DNA of 64,000 nucleotides from Coccinella septempunctata (GCF_907165205.1 NC_058189.1:69773815-69837814); one strand, 5' to 3'; positions 21,600-29,535 are shown, counted from the stretch's first letter. Made by a program: numbers and translations. Notes: generated by a model from the sequence alone, not told the origin.

Positions 21600-21680
21600 A
21601 AGACTTTCGCATTGGTGACTTCACACGCTTCTCCAGAGCAACATTCACTTATCTCAGATATCAAAAGGATTATGCTCTAA
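21600..21680. repeat. short LINE-like fragment inside the Polinton
   Basis: The sequence CTTCTCCAGAG.AACATTCACTTATCTCAGATATCAAAAGGATTATGCTCTA is, with about one mismatch in five, that of 51003-51068, which lies between two LINE reverse-transcriptase fragments. It is non-coding here and falls between the 141-aa and 86-aa genes. It is best read as host retroelement DNA captured by the Polinton. Confidence 0.5.
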
Positions 21681-21751
21681 TGTTTTTTTCACATTTTAAG
21701 GATAGATAAGATGAAGGTAGCTGAAATAAAAAAAAATATAAACTTGATACA

Positions 21752-22012
21752 TTACTCTTTATTCAATCTTATATGTCTAGATGAACATTTTAGTTTTAGA
21801 AATCTATGTTTATTATGAAAAACATCAATCCATTTATCATTTGATCTATTAGCAGTTTCACACAACCATGTATACAATTTCTCACAATTATTTATAGTAC
21901 AGATTCTCATATTATCCGCATGGGCAATGCATTCAGGTTTTTCCATTTCAAATTTCGGACATATCTCATTCCCCAAATTGATCATTGTAACGGTAGATTT
22001 CAATATATTCAT
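21752..22012 (-). CDS. Polinton 86-aa hypothetical protein
   Basis: Small acidic-to-neutral protein with six cysteines (ICPKFEMEKPEC, CTINNC, WLCETA, LKCSS). Family not recognised. It has an ATG start and an AATAAA (21763-21758) that overlaps its last codons, so the gene and its 3' end processing signal are fused. It follows the MCP gene on the same strand after 117 nt. Given its size it could be an accessory or regulatory protein; real expression is unproven. Confidence 0.55.
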   Translation of the reverse strand: MNILKSTVTMINLGNEICPKFEMEKPECIAHADNMRICTINNCEKLYTWLCETANRSNDKWIDVFHNKHRFLKLKCSSRHIRLNKE

Positions 22013-22129
22013 TAAGAACTTATATTTTGAAGCCCTTTTAGATGAACAATATCAAGGCCAACCAATATCTTGTTGAATATGTTACAAGTTCCTTATAGTC
22101 AATGAACCCGTCACTATATTACATACTGA

Positions 22130-23359
22130 TCATATCGATGTCAACTTTCGAACTGTTTCAGTTAGAGGCAAATACTCCATCACACAGTCGTACACGATTA
22201 TACAATATGCTTTAGTGGAGGTGGGAAAACCAACTCTAGATTCAATCTCAAGTTTCACATCAACAGTTGAAGATTTAAAAGATTCACTTCGTCTCGAGCA
22301 ATCAATAACAAATAAGCATCTGTTTTTGAAGTCTGAATATTGCAATATTGGATTGATTTTCAGATTATTATAACTTGTTGAAAATTCTGTATAATTATAG
22401 TATGCTTCTGCATAATCATTTTTATTGAAATTCAATCTTAAATTTTCTTGAGGAATGAATTCACCATTCAGTAGCAAACGGACATTTGAGATGTCCAGAT
22501 TGTCGAATAACGTGGAATTTTCAGTACTCTTATTTTTCTTATTTGTCTGAAAACAGCATATTATGAATCTAGGATAATCAATAATTGAAGTAGTTTTAAT
22601 ATTCCATATTTCTGTTAGAGAGTTCGCTGTCAGAGTTGGCAATTCGTGAATTTCCCATTTTCTGAATGGAAATAATATTGCTCTATTTGATTTCATTGAT
22701 TCTAGTAATTCAATCTTCAATACATCATTTGGATAGATATGTTTAACTTTCAGTTCGATACTATCAATTGTAAATTTGCCTTTTGTAGCATTGACTGTTT
22801 CCTCGGGACCAGGTGTGATTTTCATAGCATTATTGTCATTTTGAGATCTCATCAATCGAATAGTTTGCTTCCCACAGATAGCTAAACGGTAATCGTCGAA
22901 GAAATTCAATACATGTCTTAATGGTATTCTAAATACAAAATTTCCATCAGCGTTTATTTTAGGATCATCAGGATATGACCAACTAGCTGTTTCCAATTCC
23001 CTCACAGAATCTTTATCGTAACACAGATATCCTTTTATTGTACTTATTAATCCTGGATCTCGTACCGAATCAACTTCAGTTCCATGTAACTCATACGAGA
23101 TTGTGTCAAAAAGGAAAGCTCCCCCATTCAAAACTAATTGAACAGTTCCATTACCAGCAGTTTTTTGAAGTTTTCCCTTAATGATGAGAGCTGCATCATG
23201 CATAAGGACCCATGTATCAGCACGATTTATGGTTATTTCAATAGTATCATTATTGCCGAAAGATTTTACAAACGGCAAATATGTTCTTGTCTCCACTTTT
23301 GTGATTGATTCGTCATTGTTGACTGGCTGATATAGGTTAAAGGTGTTGTTGGATAGCAT
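22130..23359 (-). CDS. Polinton major capsid protein (double jelly roll)
   Basis: Forms the hexon-like capsomers of the predicted icosahedral particle. The ATG at 23359 gives 409 residues; the reading frame opens slightly earlier with a TTG that I do not use. The N-terminal part contains VETRTYLPFVKSFGNNDTIE, then a strand pattern with WVLMHDAALIIKGKL and GGAFLFDTISYELHGTEVD, which match the family named after C. elegans F54H12.2 in many databases, shown by structure comparison to be Polinton MCP. Many alternating beta-strand stretches (FVFRIPLRHVLNFFDD, VKLEIESRVGFP) fit a jelly-roll fold. It overlaps the 65-aa gene by 23 nt. Length is normal for insect Polintons and no break is visible. Confidence 0.88.
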   Translation of the reverse strand: MLSNNTFNLYQPVNNDESITKVETRTYLPFVKSFGNNDTIEITINRADTWVLMHDAALIIKGKLQKTAGNGTVQLVLNGGAFLFDTISYELHGTEVDSVRDPGLISTIKGYLCYDKDSVRELETASWSYPDDPKINADGNFVFRIPLRHVLNFFDDYRLAICGKQTIRLMRSQNDNNAMKITPGPEETVNATKGKFTIDSIELKVKHIYPNDVLKIELLESMKSNRAILFPFRKWEIHELPTLTANSLTEIWNIKTTSIIDYPRFIICCFQTNKKNKSTENSTLFDNLDISNVRLLLNGEFIPQENLRLNFNKNDYAEAYYNYTEFSTSYNNLKINPILQYSDFKNRCLFVIDCSRRSESFKSSTVDVKLEIESRVGFPTSTKAYCIIVYDCVMEYLPLTETVRKLTSI

Positions 23360-23534
23360 GTCCAATAGATTTTAGGAATAATTTATTCTTCACGGTGAGT
23401 TTTCCACCCAGCTTCTTACACGTTCTCTTCACAACTGGTTTAGATGGAGTAGGGGCTGCATATTTATTTTTCACAACTGGTATAGATGGAGTAGGGGCTG
23501 CATATTTATATGATGAGTTAATTATCAAGACCAT
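23337..23534 (-). CDS. Polinton 65-aa basic protein with a Pro-rich repeat
   Basis: An ATG at 23534 opens a strongly basic protein. A 14-residue segment, KYAAPTPS(I/K)PVVK, occurs twice in tandem, followed by RTCKKLGGKLTVKNKLFLKS. It overlaps the minor-capsid gene by 10 nt upstream and the MCP gene by 23 nt downstream. Position, charge and size recall the small basic core or cement proteins of adenovirus-like particles; that comparison is inference. The tandem repeat lies between two capsid genes, so its length may vary between copies. Confidence 0.65.
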   Translation of the reverse strand: MVLIINSSYKYAAPTPSIPVVKNKYAAPTPSKPVVKRTCKKLGGKLTVKNKLFLKSIGHAIQQHL

Positions 23535-24295
23535 TTTTTCAATTCTAATCGTATTATTATCTCCTCACCCCTGAAGTTAACTAGTTCAGAATCTTGATCG
23601 AGCACTTTCAAAGTTATATTGTATATTCTTGATGTCGTCAGTGGTAAATAAATCAAATTTCTAGGCACTTCGTCGATACTATATCCAGGATCGGAGTCTA
23701 CTGAAAATTCATATATTGTATGTGATGGTCTATTGTTATAGAAAGCTCCTCCAGTAATATTGCTATCTATGTGTATAGTTTGAACCTTAACAATATTAAC
23801 AGGTATATCAGATTCGTGAATTTGATTTGGTGGAAGAATTATTTTAGAGAACCCCAAGAGTTTTCCAATCGAATTGTCTTTGGAGAAATCAATCGCAAAG
23901 TCTTTATGGTAAATTTCACTTTTGAGTGTATTGCGATTGGGTCTTAAGAAAAATAGTTCCTCACTGTCACTCCTGTATTTTTCTTCCGGAAGTAGTTTTT
24001 TCTTCAGAAATTCTTCAATATCACTTATTTCATACGCCCCTGAAGGAATTTCAATTACTTTTTTATTTTCATTCAGAAAGTCATCAAAACCTGCTTTAGT
24101 TTCATAATAACAGAACTTATTATTATTTTCGTCAATGTTTGGGATTGAGTTATAAGTATGAAATCCTATCAATGCAATGCCATACTGGTAATTTGGATCT
24201 AATTCTATTGGAGTTGGTAAATCAATAGAGAGTATAGGAGATCGATCTTTCAATGTGAAAAGAACAGACATGACTGAAAGAGAGTAACACATCAT
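23525..24295 (-). CDS. Polinton minor capsid (penton, single jelly roll) protein
   Basis: Predicted to close the five-fold vertices of the particle. The ORF has 256 residues from an ATG at 24295. The internal Met 9 (SVMSVLFTLKDRSPILSI) may be the true start, because the family begins near that block. The pattern TPIELDPNYQYGIALIGFHT, then GAYEISDIEEFLKKKLL and LLGFSKIIL, is typical of the insect Polinton minor capsid protein. It lies 8 nt after the protease stop and overlaps the 65-aa gene by 10 nt. Uninterrupted and of normal length. Confidence 0.82.
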   Translation of the reverse strand: MMCYSLSVMSVLFTLKDRSPILSIDLPTPIELDPNYQYGIALIGFHTYNSIPNIDENNNKFCYYETKAGFDDFLNENKKVIEIPSGAYEISDIEEFLKKKLLPEEKYRSDSEELFFLRPNRNTLKSEIYHKDFAIDFSKDNSIGKLLGFSKIILPPNQIHESDIPVNIVKVQTIHIDSNITGGAFYNNRPSHTIYEFSVDSDPGYSIDEVPRNLIYLPLTTSRIYNITLKVLDQDSELVNFRGEEIIIRLELKKWS

Positions 24296-24303
24296 CTATT
24301 TAT

Positions 24304-24654
24304 TTATATCATTTTGTTTGATAAAAATTCCAAACACAGATGACCACAATTGTAGGGATTAGTTCTCTGATAATCAGTTTGGTTATATTTAATTTCAGAG
24401 TTTCTGAAATAACGAACTAATTCTTTAGGCGGTTTCAAATTTCCATAACTATCAAAATATTCTACATCTTTTCCCTTTTTGACATATGCAACCCAGTGCG
24501 TTCCTGGACCATATGAAGTATCTAAATTCACAACTCCACACTCTGTTCTGTTTATAGCTTTTGGTAAAGTGTTTCGCATAAATACACCTCGAAAATGAGG
24601 AATACTTTGGGCAAATTGTAATATCTCGTGATCATATAATGCCCTTTTGGGCAA
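24304..24654 (-). CDS. Polinton adenovirus-type cysteine protease
   Basis: A maturation protease (adenain/Ulp1 fold, C48-like) expected to process capsid precursors. Counting from the TTG at 24654, the catalytic residues are His53 in GTHWVAY, Asp68 in YFDSYG, Gln96, and Cys103 in NPYNCGHLCLEF. The conserved N-terminal block IPHFRGVFMR starts near residue 19. No ATG lies upstream of that block in this frame; the first in-frame Met is inside it, too late for a complete domain. The frame is open upstream through the 13-A run and is -1 relative to the PLA2-like gene. Non-AUG initiation, frameshifting or an unseen exon must supply the start. Confidence 0.85.
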   Translation of the reverse strand: MPKRALYDHEILQFAQSIPHFRGVFMRNTLPKAINRTECGVVNLDTSYGPGTHWVAYVKKGKDVEYFDSYGNLKPPKELVRYFRNSEIKYNQTDYQRTNPYNCGHLCLEFLSNKMI

Positions 24655-24659
24655 ACTTT

Positions 24660-25506
24660 TCAGAGGTTTTTTTTTTTTTGCTTCTTCAAAAATAGTCCAT
24701 AACCTTTATTCATCTTTTTTAAGAACAATCCATGTCCAATAGCTTCCATAGCCCTATTATGCCGTTTTTCTTCCTCTAACTTCTTTTTTGCTCTGTTGGC
24801 ATTGATAACAGCATTGGCAACTGAACCACTTCCTCCAAGCACTGATCCAATAGCACCCAAACCAGCTAAAATACCCATTAATGGTAGTACTCCACCACAC
24901 TTACTTTCAAATGGTATAGTTCGTGGAATTCGTATTTTACGTTTACCACCTGCCCTTTTAACAGCTGCTCTTGCTGCTCTCAGAGCTATGGATGCTGATT
25001 TCTTCAGATCATTCGTATTAGATTTTTGTAATATTTTATTCACAGGGTTCAATATAGCAGTCCGGAAGGATTTTCGATATCCCATACCTAATTTTCGTTT
25101 GGCTTTCATAGTACCAGTTACAAAAAGCGCTGCAGTTTTTTCACGCCACGAAGCGTCCTTGGAGCGAAATCGATTCCAAGCTCTATCTTCCAATTCTTTG
25201 TCTGCTTTATGTCTTTCTTCTAAATTGTTTGTCCTGCTATAGGTTATATCATGAACCTTACACGCCTGATCTAAAGGATTTATTCCAGGATCACCTCTTT
25301 CTAATCGTTTTTGCAGTTTAGTACCAGGTCCACAATATGAGTATCCTACAGAGAGAGAGAGAAAGAGAGAGAGAGAAAGAGAGAATATATTAATTATCAT
25401 CGTACAACTTTCATCATTTTTTTTTCTCACCAGGCAAATGGAGTTCAATAGGAAGCTTATTTATTATGGAGTTTATAAGACCCCCACCATTGGCGAAGGT
25501 CAGCAT
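24660..25506 (-). CDS. Polinton phospholipase A2-like protein, probably spliced
   Basis: The domain has the calcium-loop motif YCGPGT and the catalytic pair in CKVHDITYS, as in the parvovirus-type PLA2 used to breach endosomal membranes. The continuous frame begins in a CT-rich microsatellite and lacks a sensible N-terminus. A two-exon model is better: exon 1 25506-25431 from ATG 25506, a GTGAG donor at 25430, an 85-bp intron whose CT repeat serves as polypyrimidine tract, acceptor TGTAG ending at 25346, and exon 2 25345-24660. Both exons share one frame, giving 253 residues, with a Gly-rich start typical of the family. The C-terminal half is basic with an Ala/Gly hydrophobic stretch (LLPLMGILAGLGAIGSVLGG region) and ends GYGLFLKKQKKKN-L. 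Confidence 0.8.
25346..25430 (-). other. 85-bp intron of the PLA2-like gene with (CT)n tract
   Basis: GTGAG at the 5' side, about 40 bp of CT/CTTT repeat, then TGTAG at the 3' side. The flanking exons join in frame and restore a family-typical sequence. Length variation of the microsatellite could modulate splicing. Confidence 0.7.
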
Positions 25507-25555
25507 TATACTGAATAAATAATGTGTAAGCTCTATTCATATATAACATTATATA
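25507..25555. promoter_or_regulatory. 49-bp divergent start region between PLA2-like and ATPase genes
   Basis: The two ATGs point away from each other with only 49 AT-rich bases between them (TATATAACATTATATA and AATAAATAAT). If both starts are right, the 5' ends of the two transcripts must overlap or start inside the opposite gene. A downstream ATG for the ATPase (25595) would widen the gap to 88 bp. No TATA box can be assigned with confidence. Confidence 0.45.
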
Positions 25556-26296
25556 ATGAGACAGAAAGAGGATCTGGCTTTATTTGATTGTAAGATGGAA
25601 GTCGAACAGCAACCATCTGTTTTATCAGTTGATAATTTAGATATGTTAGAAAATGAAAGATTTCCAAAACATGGAGATCTCTTTCCTGACAGTTGTCGAA
25701 TTTTATTTGCCGGACCAAGTGGTTGTGGAAAATCCAATGCACTTTTGAGTTTACTGTTATCTCCGAATGGATTACGATTCAAAAATATATATATTTATTC
25801 TAAGAGTCTTTATCAACCGAAATATCAATTGTTGGAACAAGTGCTGAAAGGCGTGCCTGAAATAGGTTATCATCCATACAAGGAGAATGATGATATAATT
25901 GATCCTAATGACGCTGAAGAAAATTCTATCATTATTTTTGATGATGTTGTTGGAGATAAGCAAGATAAGATTAAAGCCTATTACTCTATGGGTCGACATA
26001 AGGCCATTGATGTGGCATTTCTATGTCAAACTTATGTTATGGCAAGCAAACACTTATGTCGTGATAACTTGAATGTTATTGTATTATTCAAACAAGATGA
26101 TACTAATCTGAAACATGCATTCAATGAGCATGTCTCTCCGGATATGTCATATGAAGAGTTTAAACAACTGTGTGCATTCTGTTGGAATTCAACCAAATAT
26201 GGATTCATTGTTATTGTTAAAAACTTTGATATTGATGGAGGACGCTATCGTCAAGGATTTGATAGGTTCATAAAAAAAAAATTCAGTCAAATATAA
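25556..26296 (+). CDS. Polinton packaging ATPase (FtsK/HerA superfamily)
   Basis: Motor predicted to pump the element's DNA into preformed capsids. Walker A is GPSGCGKS at residues 53-60 and Walker B IIIFDDVV at about 125-132. The preceding block FPKHGDLFPDSCRILFAGPS is typical of Polinton and adenovirus-like ATPases of the A32 group. The 246-residue length is normal. Met14 (25595) is an alternative start. The next gene begins 51 nt downstream on the same strand. Confidence 0.92.
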   Translation: MRQKEDLALFDCKMEVEQQPSVLSVDNLDMLENERFPKHGDLFPDSCRILFAGPSGCGKSNALLSLLLSPNGLRFKNIYIYSKSLYQPKYQLLEQVLKGVPEIGYHPYKENDDIIDPNDAEENSIIIFDDVVGDKQDKIKAYYSMGRHKAIDVAFLCQTYVMASKHLCRDNLNVIVLFKQDDTNLKHAFNEHVSPDMSYEEFKQLCAFCWNSTKYGFIVIVKNFDIDGGRYRQGFDRFIKKKFSQI

Positions 26297-26347
26297 AAAT
26301 TATGTAAATACATGAAATGCCCTCAGTATACATCAAACTAAGCCGTA

Positions 26348-27322
26348 ATGAAGAGTGCTATTGAGCAGCAGAGAAAACGTAAAATACAACAACTTATAAG
26401 AGATGTGAGAAAGAAGTTTCTCACATTCAAGCTAGGAAAAAATGAAGACGATCGATCAATTTCTCAATTATTTGATCCGATCACCAAACGACTAGATAGA
26501 ATAGAATATAAGCAAACAGATGGTTTATTGAAGACTGTGAAACTCCATACACCTCCAGTACAGCTCAAGACAGCTCAACTGACAGATCCAACACAGCTTC
26601 AGACAGATAAGCTGTCAGCTCTGAAACAGCATCAGACAGCAGGGCTGTCAGATTCCTCATATTTTTCAAAGGAAGATTTCTTTCCGGAAAACACTGAAGA
26701 AGAAAGTCAAGAGACTCAGTATGAAAATGTGTACCAATCAAGTGTTGATGAATATTTGAAACAGTATCCAGTTGAATCTAGACATTATATTTCATCTATA
26801 TTGTCATCCCCTGAACAAGATAATGTAGTCGATATCACATATGGGCCTAAATACGATTCTAAAATTTCTAAATGGTTCCTTGGTAACAAGGCTATCAGTT
26901 TTGATGGGAAAACTAGTGAGATTATAATAGACAATAATGAACGATTTCCCGGTACACCAGGGCTGTACAGACTGATATTCGATAAACAACCGACCGATTA
27001 TACGAAAGAGGATTCACAATGTTATAAAACAGTTTTAAATTTGACAAACGTTCATAGGAGACAGTTTGATGCTACAAAGCAACGACGTGGATCAGCAGCA
27101 TTTAAATGGGTTGAAATTATAAAACCTTTAACTTCAACTCAAGGAGGTAGTTTGTTGACATACAATGAAAAACCAATCGAGTATGTGTATTGGAATGATG
27201 TGAATGAACTAGTTGATAGATTACAATTACTTCATGCGTCAAGAGATGCAGGTAATACATCGGTGGATAATGAAATCCAATCTATTATCGAAGAACTACG
27301 CGAAGCTAACATTATATATTAA
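26348..27322 (+). CDS. Polinton 324-aa conserved protein (DUF8207-like)
   Basis: The N-terminal third is basic, helical (EQQRKRKIQQLIRDVRKKF), then a Gln/Thr-rich segment with the repeated unit Q(L/T)K/QTA/D(Q/K)L at about residues 65-100 (QLKTAQLTD, QLQTDKLSA, HQTAGLSD). The C-terminal half contains ITYGPKYDSKISKWFLGNKA, GTPGLYRLIFDKQPTDY and LNLTNVHRRQFDA, a pattern I recall from proteins near insect Polinton ATPases and labelled DUF8207; the ending YWNDVNELVDRLQLLHASR is also typical. Function is not established; virion structure is a guess. The stop TAA is 2 nt before the next ATG. Confidence 0.75.
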   Translation: MKSAIEQQRKRKIQQLIRDVRKKFLTFKLGKNEDDRSISQLFDPITKRLDRIEYKQTDGLLKTVKLHTPPVQLKTAQLTDPTQLQTDKLSALKQHQTAGLSDSSYFSKEDFFPENTEEESQETQYENVYQSSVDEYLKQYPVESRHYISSILSSPEQDNVVDITYGPKYDSKISKWFLGNKAISFDGKTSEIIIDNNERFPGTPGLYRLIFDKQPTDYTKEDSQCYKTVLNLTNVHRRQFDATKQRRGSAAFKWVEIIKPLTSTQGGSLLTYNEKPIEYVYWNDVNELVDRLQLLHASRDAGNTSVDNEIQSIIEELREANIIY

Positions 27323-27324
27323 TA

Positions 27325-27744
27325 ATGCAGTTTGAAATGATCAACAGTTCAAGAATGCCTCTCAGTAAGTTTGGTGGAACCTCACGAGGGCTGCAAAATA
27401 AATATAAACGTAAACGTACTGAAATTCAAAGCTTCCCTTTAACTTCAGATGGTGATTATGATTTCGGTAATCGTAAGCTATGCAATGTGAGAATACCTAC
27501 CGAAAAAAGTGATGTTGTGACTAAAGAAATTCTAGACAATGAATTGCTCAAAGTTATCAATTTAATGGGCGATTTAGGAATCAGAGTCCAAAGTATCAAA
27601 AACGAGTTGGAGCTCAGCCATGAGAAAATTATCTCCGATGTTTTATCCAACCAGGAAAAATGTCTTCAGGATTTGAAACAAGAACTGAGGGAAGATTTCA
27701 GATCATTTGTTATAAAGTTTAGTGAGAAGGTCACAAAGAATTGA
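27325..27744 (+). CDS. Polinton 139-aa protein with a tail-fibre-like motif and coiled coil
   Basis: Starts 2 nt after the previous stop, so the pair may share one transcript. Residues about 36-58 read LTSDGDYDFGNRKLCNVRIP and then TEKSDVVTK, which strongly resembles the D.D..NKKLTNL.DP....DAVTK box common at the head of phage fibre and baseplate proteins. After it, residues about 65-135 look like a heptad-patterned helix (LLKVINLMGDLGIRVQSIKN, CLQDLKQELREDF). A trimeric attachment or spike protein is a reasonable inference. The N-terminus is basic (KYKRKRTE). Confidence 0.65.
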   Translation: MQFEMINSSRMPLSKFGGTSRGLQNKYKRKRTEIQSFPLTSDGDYDFGNRKLCNVRIPTEKSDVVTKEILDNELLKVINLMGDLGIRVQSIKNELELSHEKIISDVLSNQEKCLQDLKQELREDFRSFVIKFSEKVTKN

Positions 27745-27832
27745 TTGAGATTTTAACTTTACGAATAGACTAGGTACAACTACAACTGACTCGATAGTTA
27801 TCCTACTCAATAAAAAAAAAAGACCATTTCCA

Positions 27833-28765
27833 ATGGAGCACTCAAAGGAGAAAGTTCAAGTGGTTAATGAGCTGCATAGACCAGCTAGAAAAAATTTCCT
27901 CCGAAGGCGTACTATCATCAAGGGTATAGATGATTTGTGGCAGAGTGATTTGATGCAAATGGACTCGTATGCTGATGAAAACAAAAATCATACATTTGTT
28001 CTCGTTGTGATTGATTGCTTTTCCAAATTTGTCTGGACTAAAGCATTGAAAACGAAATGTGCCGAAGAAGTTACTAAGGCGTTTTCGGAAATATTGAAAC
28101 AGAGTAATAGAAGACCCAAGAACCTACAGACTGACCAAGGAAGAGAGTTTTTCAATTTTAAATTCAAAAACCTAATGAAAAAATATAAGATCAATCATTA
28201 CAATACATATTCTGTGAAAAAAGCAGCAATTGTTGAACGAGTAATACGAACTCTTAAAGAAAAACTATTCAAGTATTTCAGTTTGAATGGAACATACTAT
28301 TGGTTGCAAATCCTACCGAAAATTGTCGCTGATTACAATACAATTAAACATAGAACAATTGGAATGAGTCCTATTGAAGTAAATAAGTCAAATGAGAAAC
28401 TCCTACTTAGAAGTCGGTACAATCACATCAAAATAGCTGGTAGAGGAAAATTTAAAGTTGGTGATACTGTGCGTATAAGTAAATTCAAACATGTTTTCTC
28501 TAAGGGTTATTTACCAAATTGGACAACAGAAATATTCAAAATCAGTAAGATACAAATTACTAATCCAGTAACTTACCTTCTTGATGACTTACAAGGTAAT
28601 CCAATCCGAGGAGCTTTTTATGAGCCTGAACTGCAAAGCGCTTCAAACTCAGATATATATTTAGTTGAAAAAATTCTATGTGAGCGGGGAAACAAAGTAC
28701 TTGTGAGATGGCTTGGATTCGATCAGTCACATGATTCATGGATAGATAAATCCAACCGTTTATAG
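27833..28765 (+). CDS. Polinton integrase (retroviral type) with chromodomain-like tail
   Basis: Joins the element's ends to host DNA and creates the 6-bp duplication. The rve core has Asp39 (DLWQSDLMQMD), Asp101 (LQTDQGREF) and Glu135 (KKAAIVERVIRTLKEK), the three catalytic acids. The C-terminal part includes an SH3-like segment (GKFKVGDTVRISK) and, at residues about 274-306, YLVEKILCERGNKVLVRWLG followed by DSWI, a chromodomain-like pattern that may read histone marks. The N-terminus begins at LHRPARKNF, usual for the family, and no separate zinc-binding domain is seen. The sequence is complete at 310 residues. Confidence 0.93.
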   Translation: MEHSKEKVQVVNELHRPARKNFLRRRTIIKGIDDLWQSDLMQMDSYADENKNHTFVLVVIDCFSKFVWTKALKTKCAEEVTKAFSEILKQSNRRPKNLQTDQGREFFNFKFKNLMKKYKINHYNTYSVKKAAIVERVIRTLKEKLFKYFSLNGTYYWLQILPKIVADYNTIKHRTIGMSPIEVNKSNEKLLLRSRYNHIKIAGRGKFKVGDTVRISKFKHVFSKGYLPNWTTEIFKISKIQITNPVTYLLDDLQGNPIRGAFYEPELQSASNSDIYLVEKILCERGNKVLVRWLGFDQSHDSWIDKSNRL

Positions 28766-28808
28766 AGATTTTTTAATTTAGTATCGCTTTGATCTTCAGT
28801 TCAGCAAC

Positions 28809-29438
28809 ATGTACTGTCAAGAGAGTGAATTTAATCCATCTCCATATTACGATTCTGAAATGATTGATATCGAAAAAAAATTTGTTTTGAATACAAATTT
28901 CAAAACAGGAGGATATAACATCGATTGCGGCTTAAGTAGTGCGAGAAACTATGAACCCTCAGTGAAGCTGTCAACGAATGAAGACTCTTTGATGTTTGGT
29001 GGAAAAATGTTCATTTCGTTTGATTACATGCAATGGATGATGCTTACTGAAATCCTCAACTTGAATGAAGCAAATGATATTCGATTTATTGATGATATTT
29101 CTGTTACAACCACAACTGTGAATGGATTCAAAATGATCATGATATCAAGGAAGGAAAATCATTTATATCTTATTAGCGACGATGTTGCTAAGATTCTAGA
29201 ATTCAATAAAAGTTTTCTCAGAAATAGATTGGAAATGCTTATGAAACTTGATTTCAAATCTTATTATAAGAATTTTCTGATAACTATAACCAATATTAAA
29301 AAAGATAGTTCGAAATCCATAGAAGAACTAATAGGAATTTTTTGTCAGATCAATCCTTCTATTGAAAATTTGATATTATGTGAATGTATGATTTCAAATG
29401 AAAACAACATTCTTTGTGACATAGAGAAATATTTGTGA
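28809..29438 (+). CDS. Polinton 209-aa hypothetical protein
   Basis: ATG start 43 nt after the integrase stop. I do not recognise a domain. It mixes beta-like stretches (FGGKMFISFDYMQWMMLTEI, INDISVTTTTVNGF pattern, NHLYLISDD) and a Lys/Ile-rich C-terminal half. Similar-sized proteins occur next to integrase in insect Polintons. Function unknown; the frame is long, clean and has an AATAAA within 15 nt of the stop. Confidence 0.65.
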   Translation: MYCQESEFNPSPYYDSEMIDIEKKFVLNTNFKTGGYNIDCGLSSARNYEPSVKLSTNEDSLMFGGKMFISFDYMQWMMLTEILNLNEANDIRFIDDISVTTTTVNGFKMIMISRKENHLYLISDDVAKILEFNKSFLRNRLEMLMKLDFKSYYKNFLITITNIKKDSSKSIEELIGIFCQINPSIENLILCECMISNENNILCDIEKYL

Positions 29439-29535
29439 AGGATAATAAAAATACTTTTTATACATTTCTTAGTATTTATTTCATATACATATATATCCAC
29501 ATATTTACAATGTTGAATGGTTCATTTAACATATT

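Noticed and set aside
25346..25448. N-terminal signal-like Leu/Ser stretch of the PLA2-like frame (start at TTG 25448)
   Set aside because: It is the translation of a CT microsatellite in a probable intron, so a signal peptide reading is unlikely.
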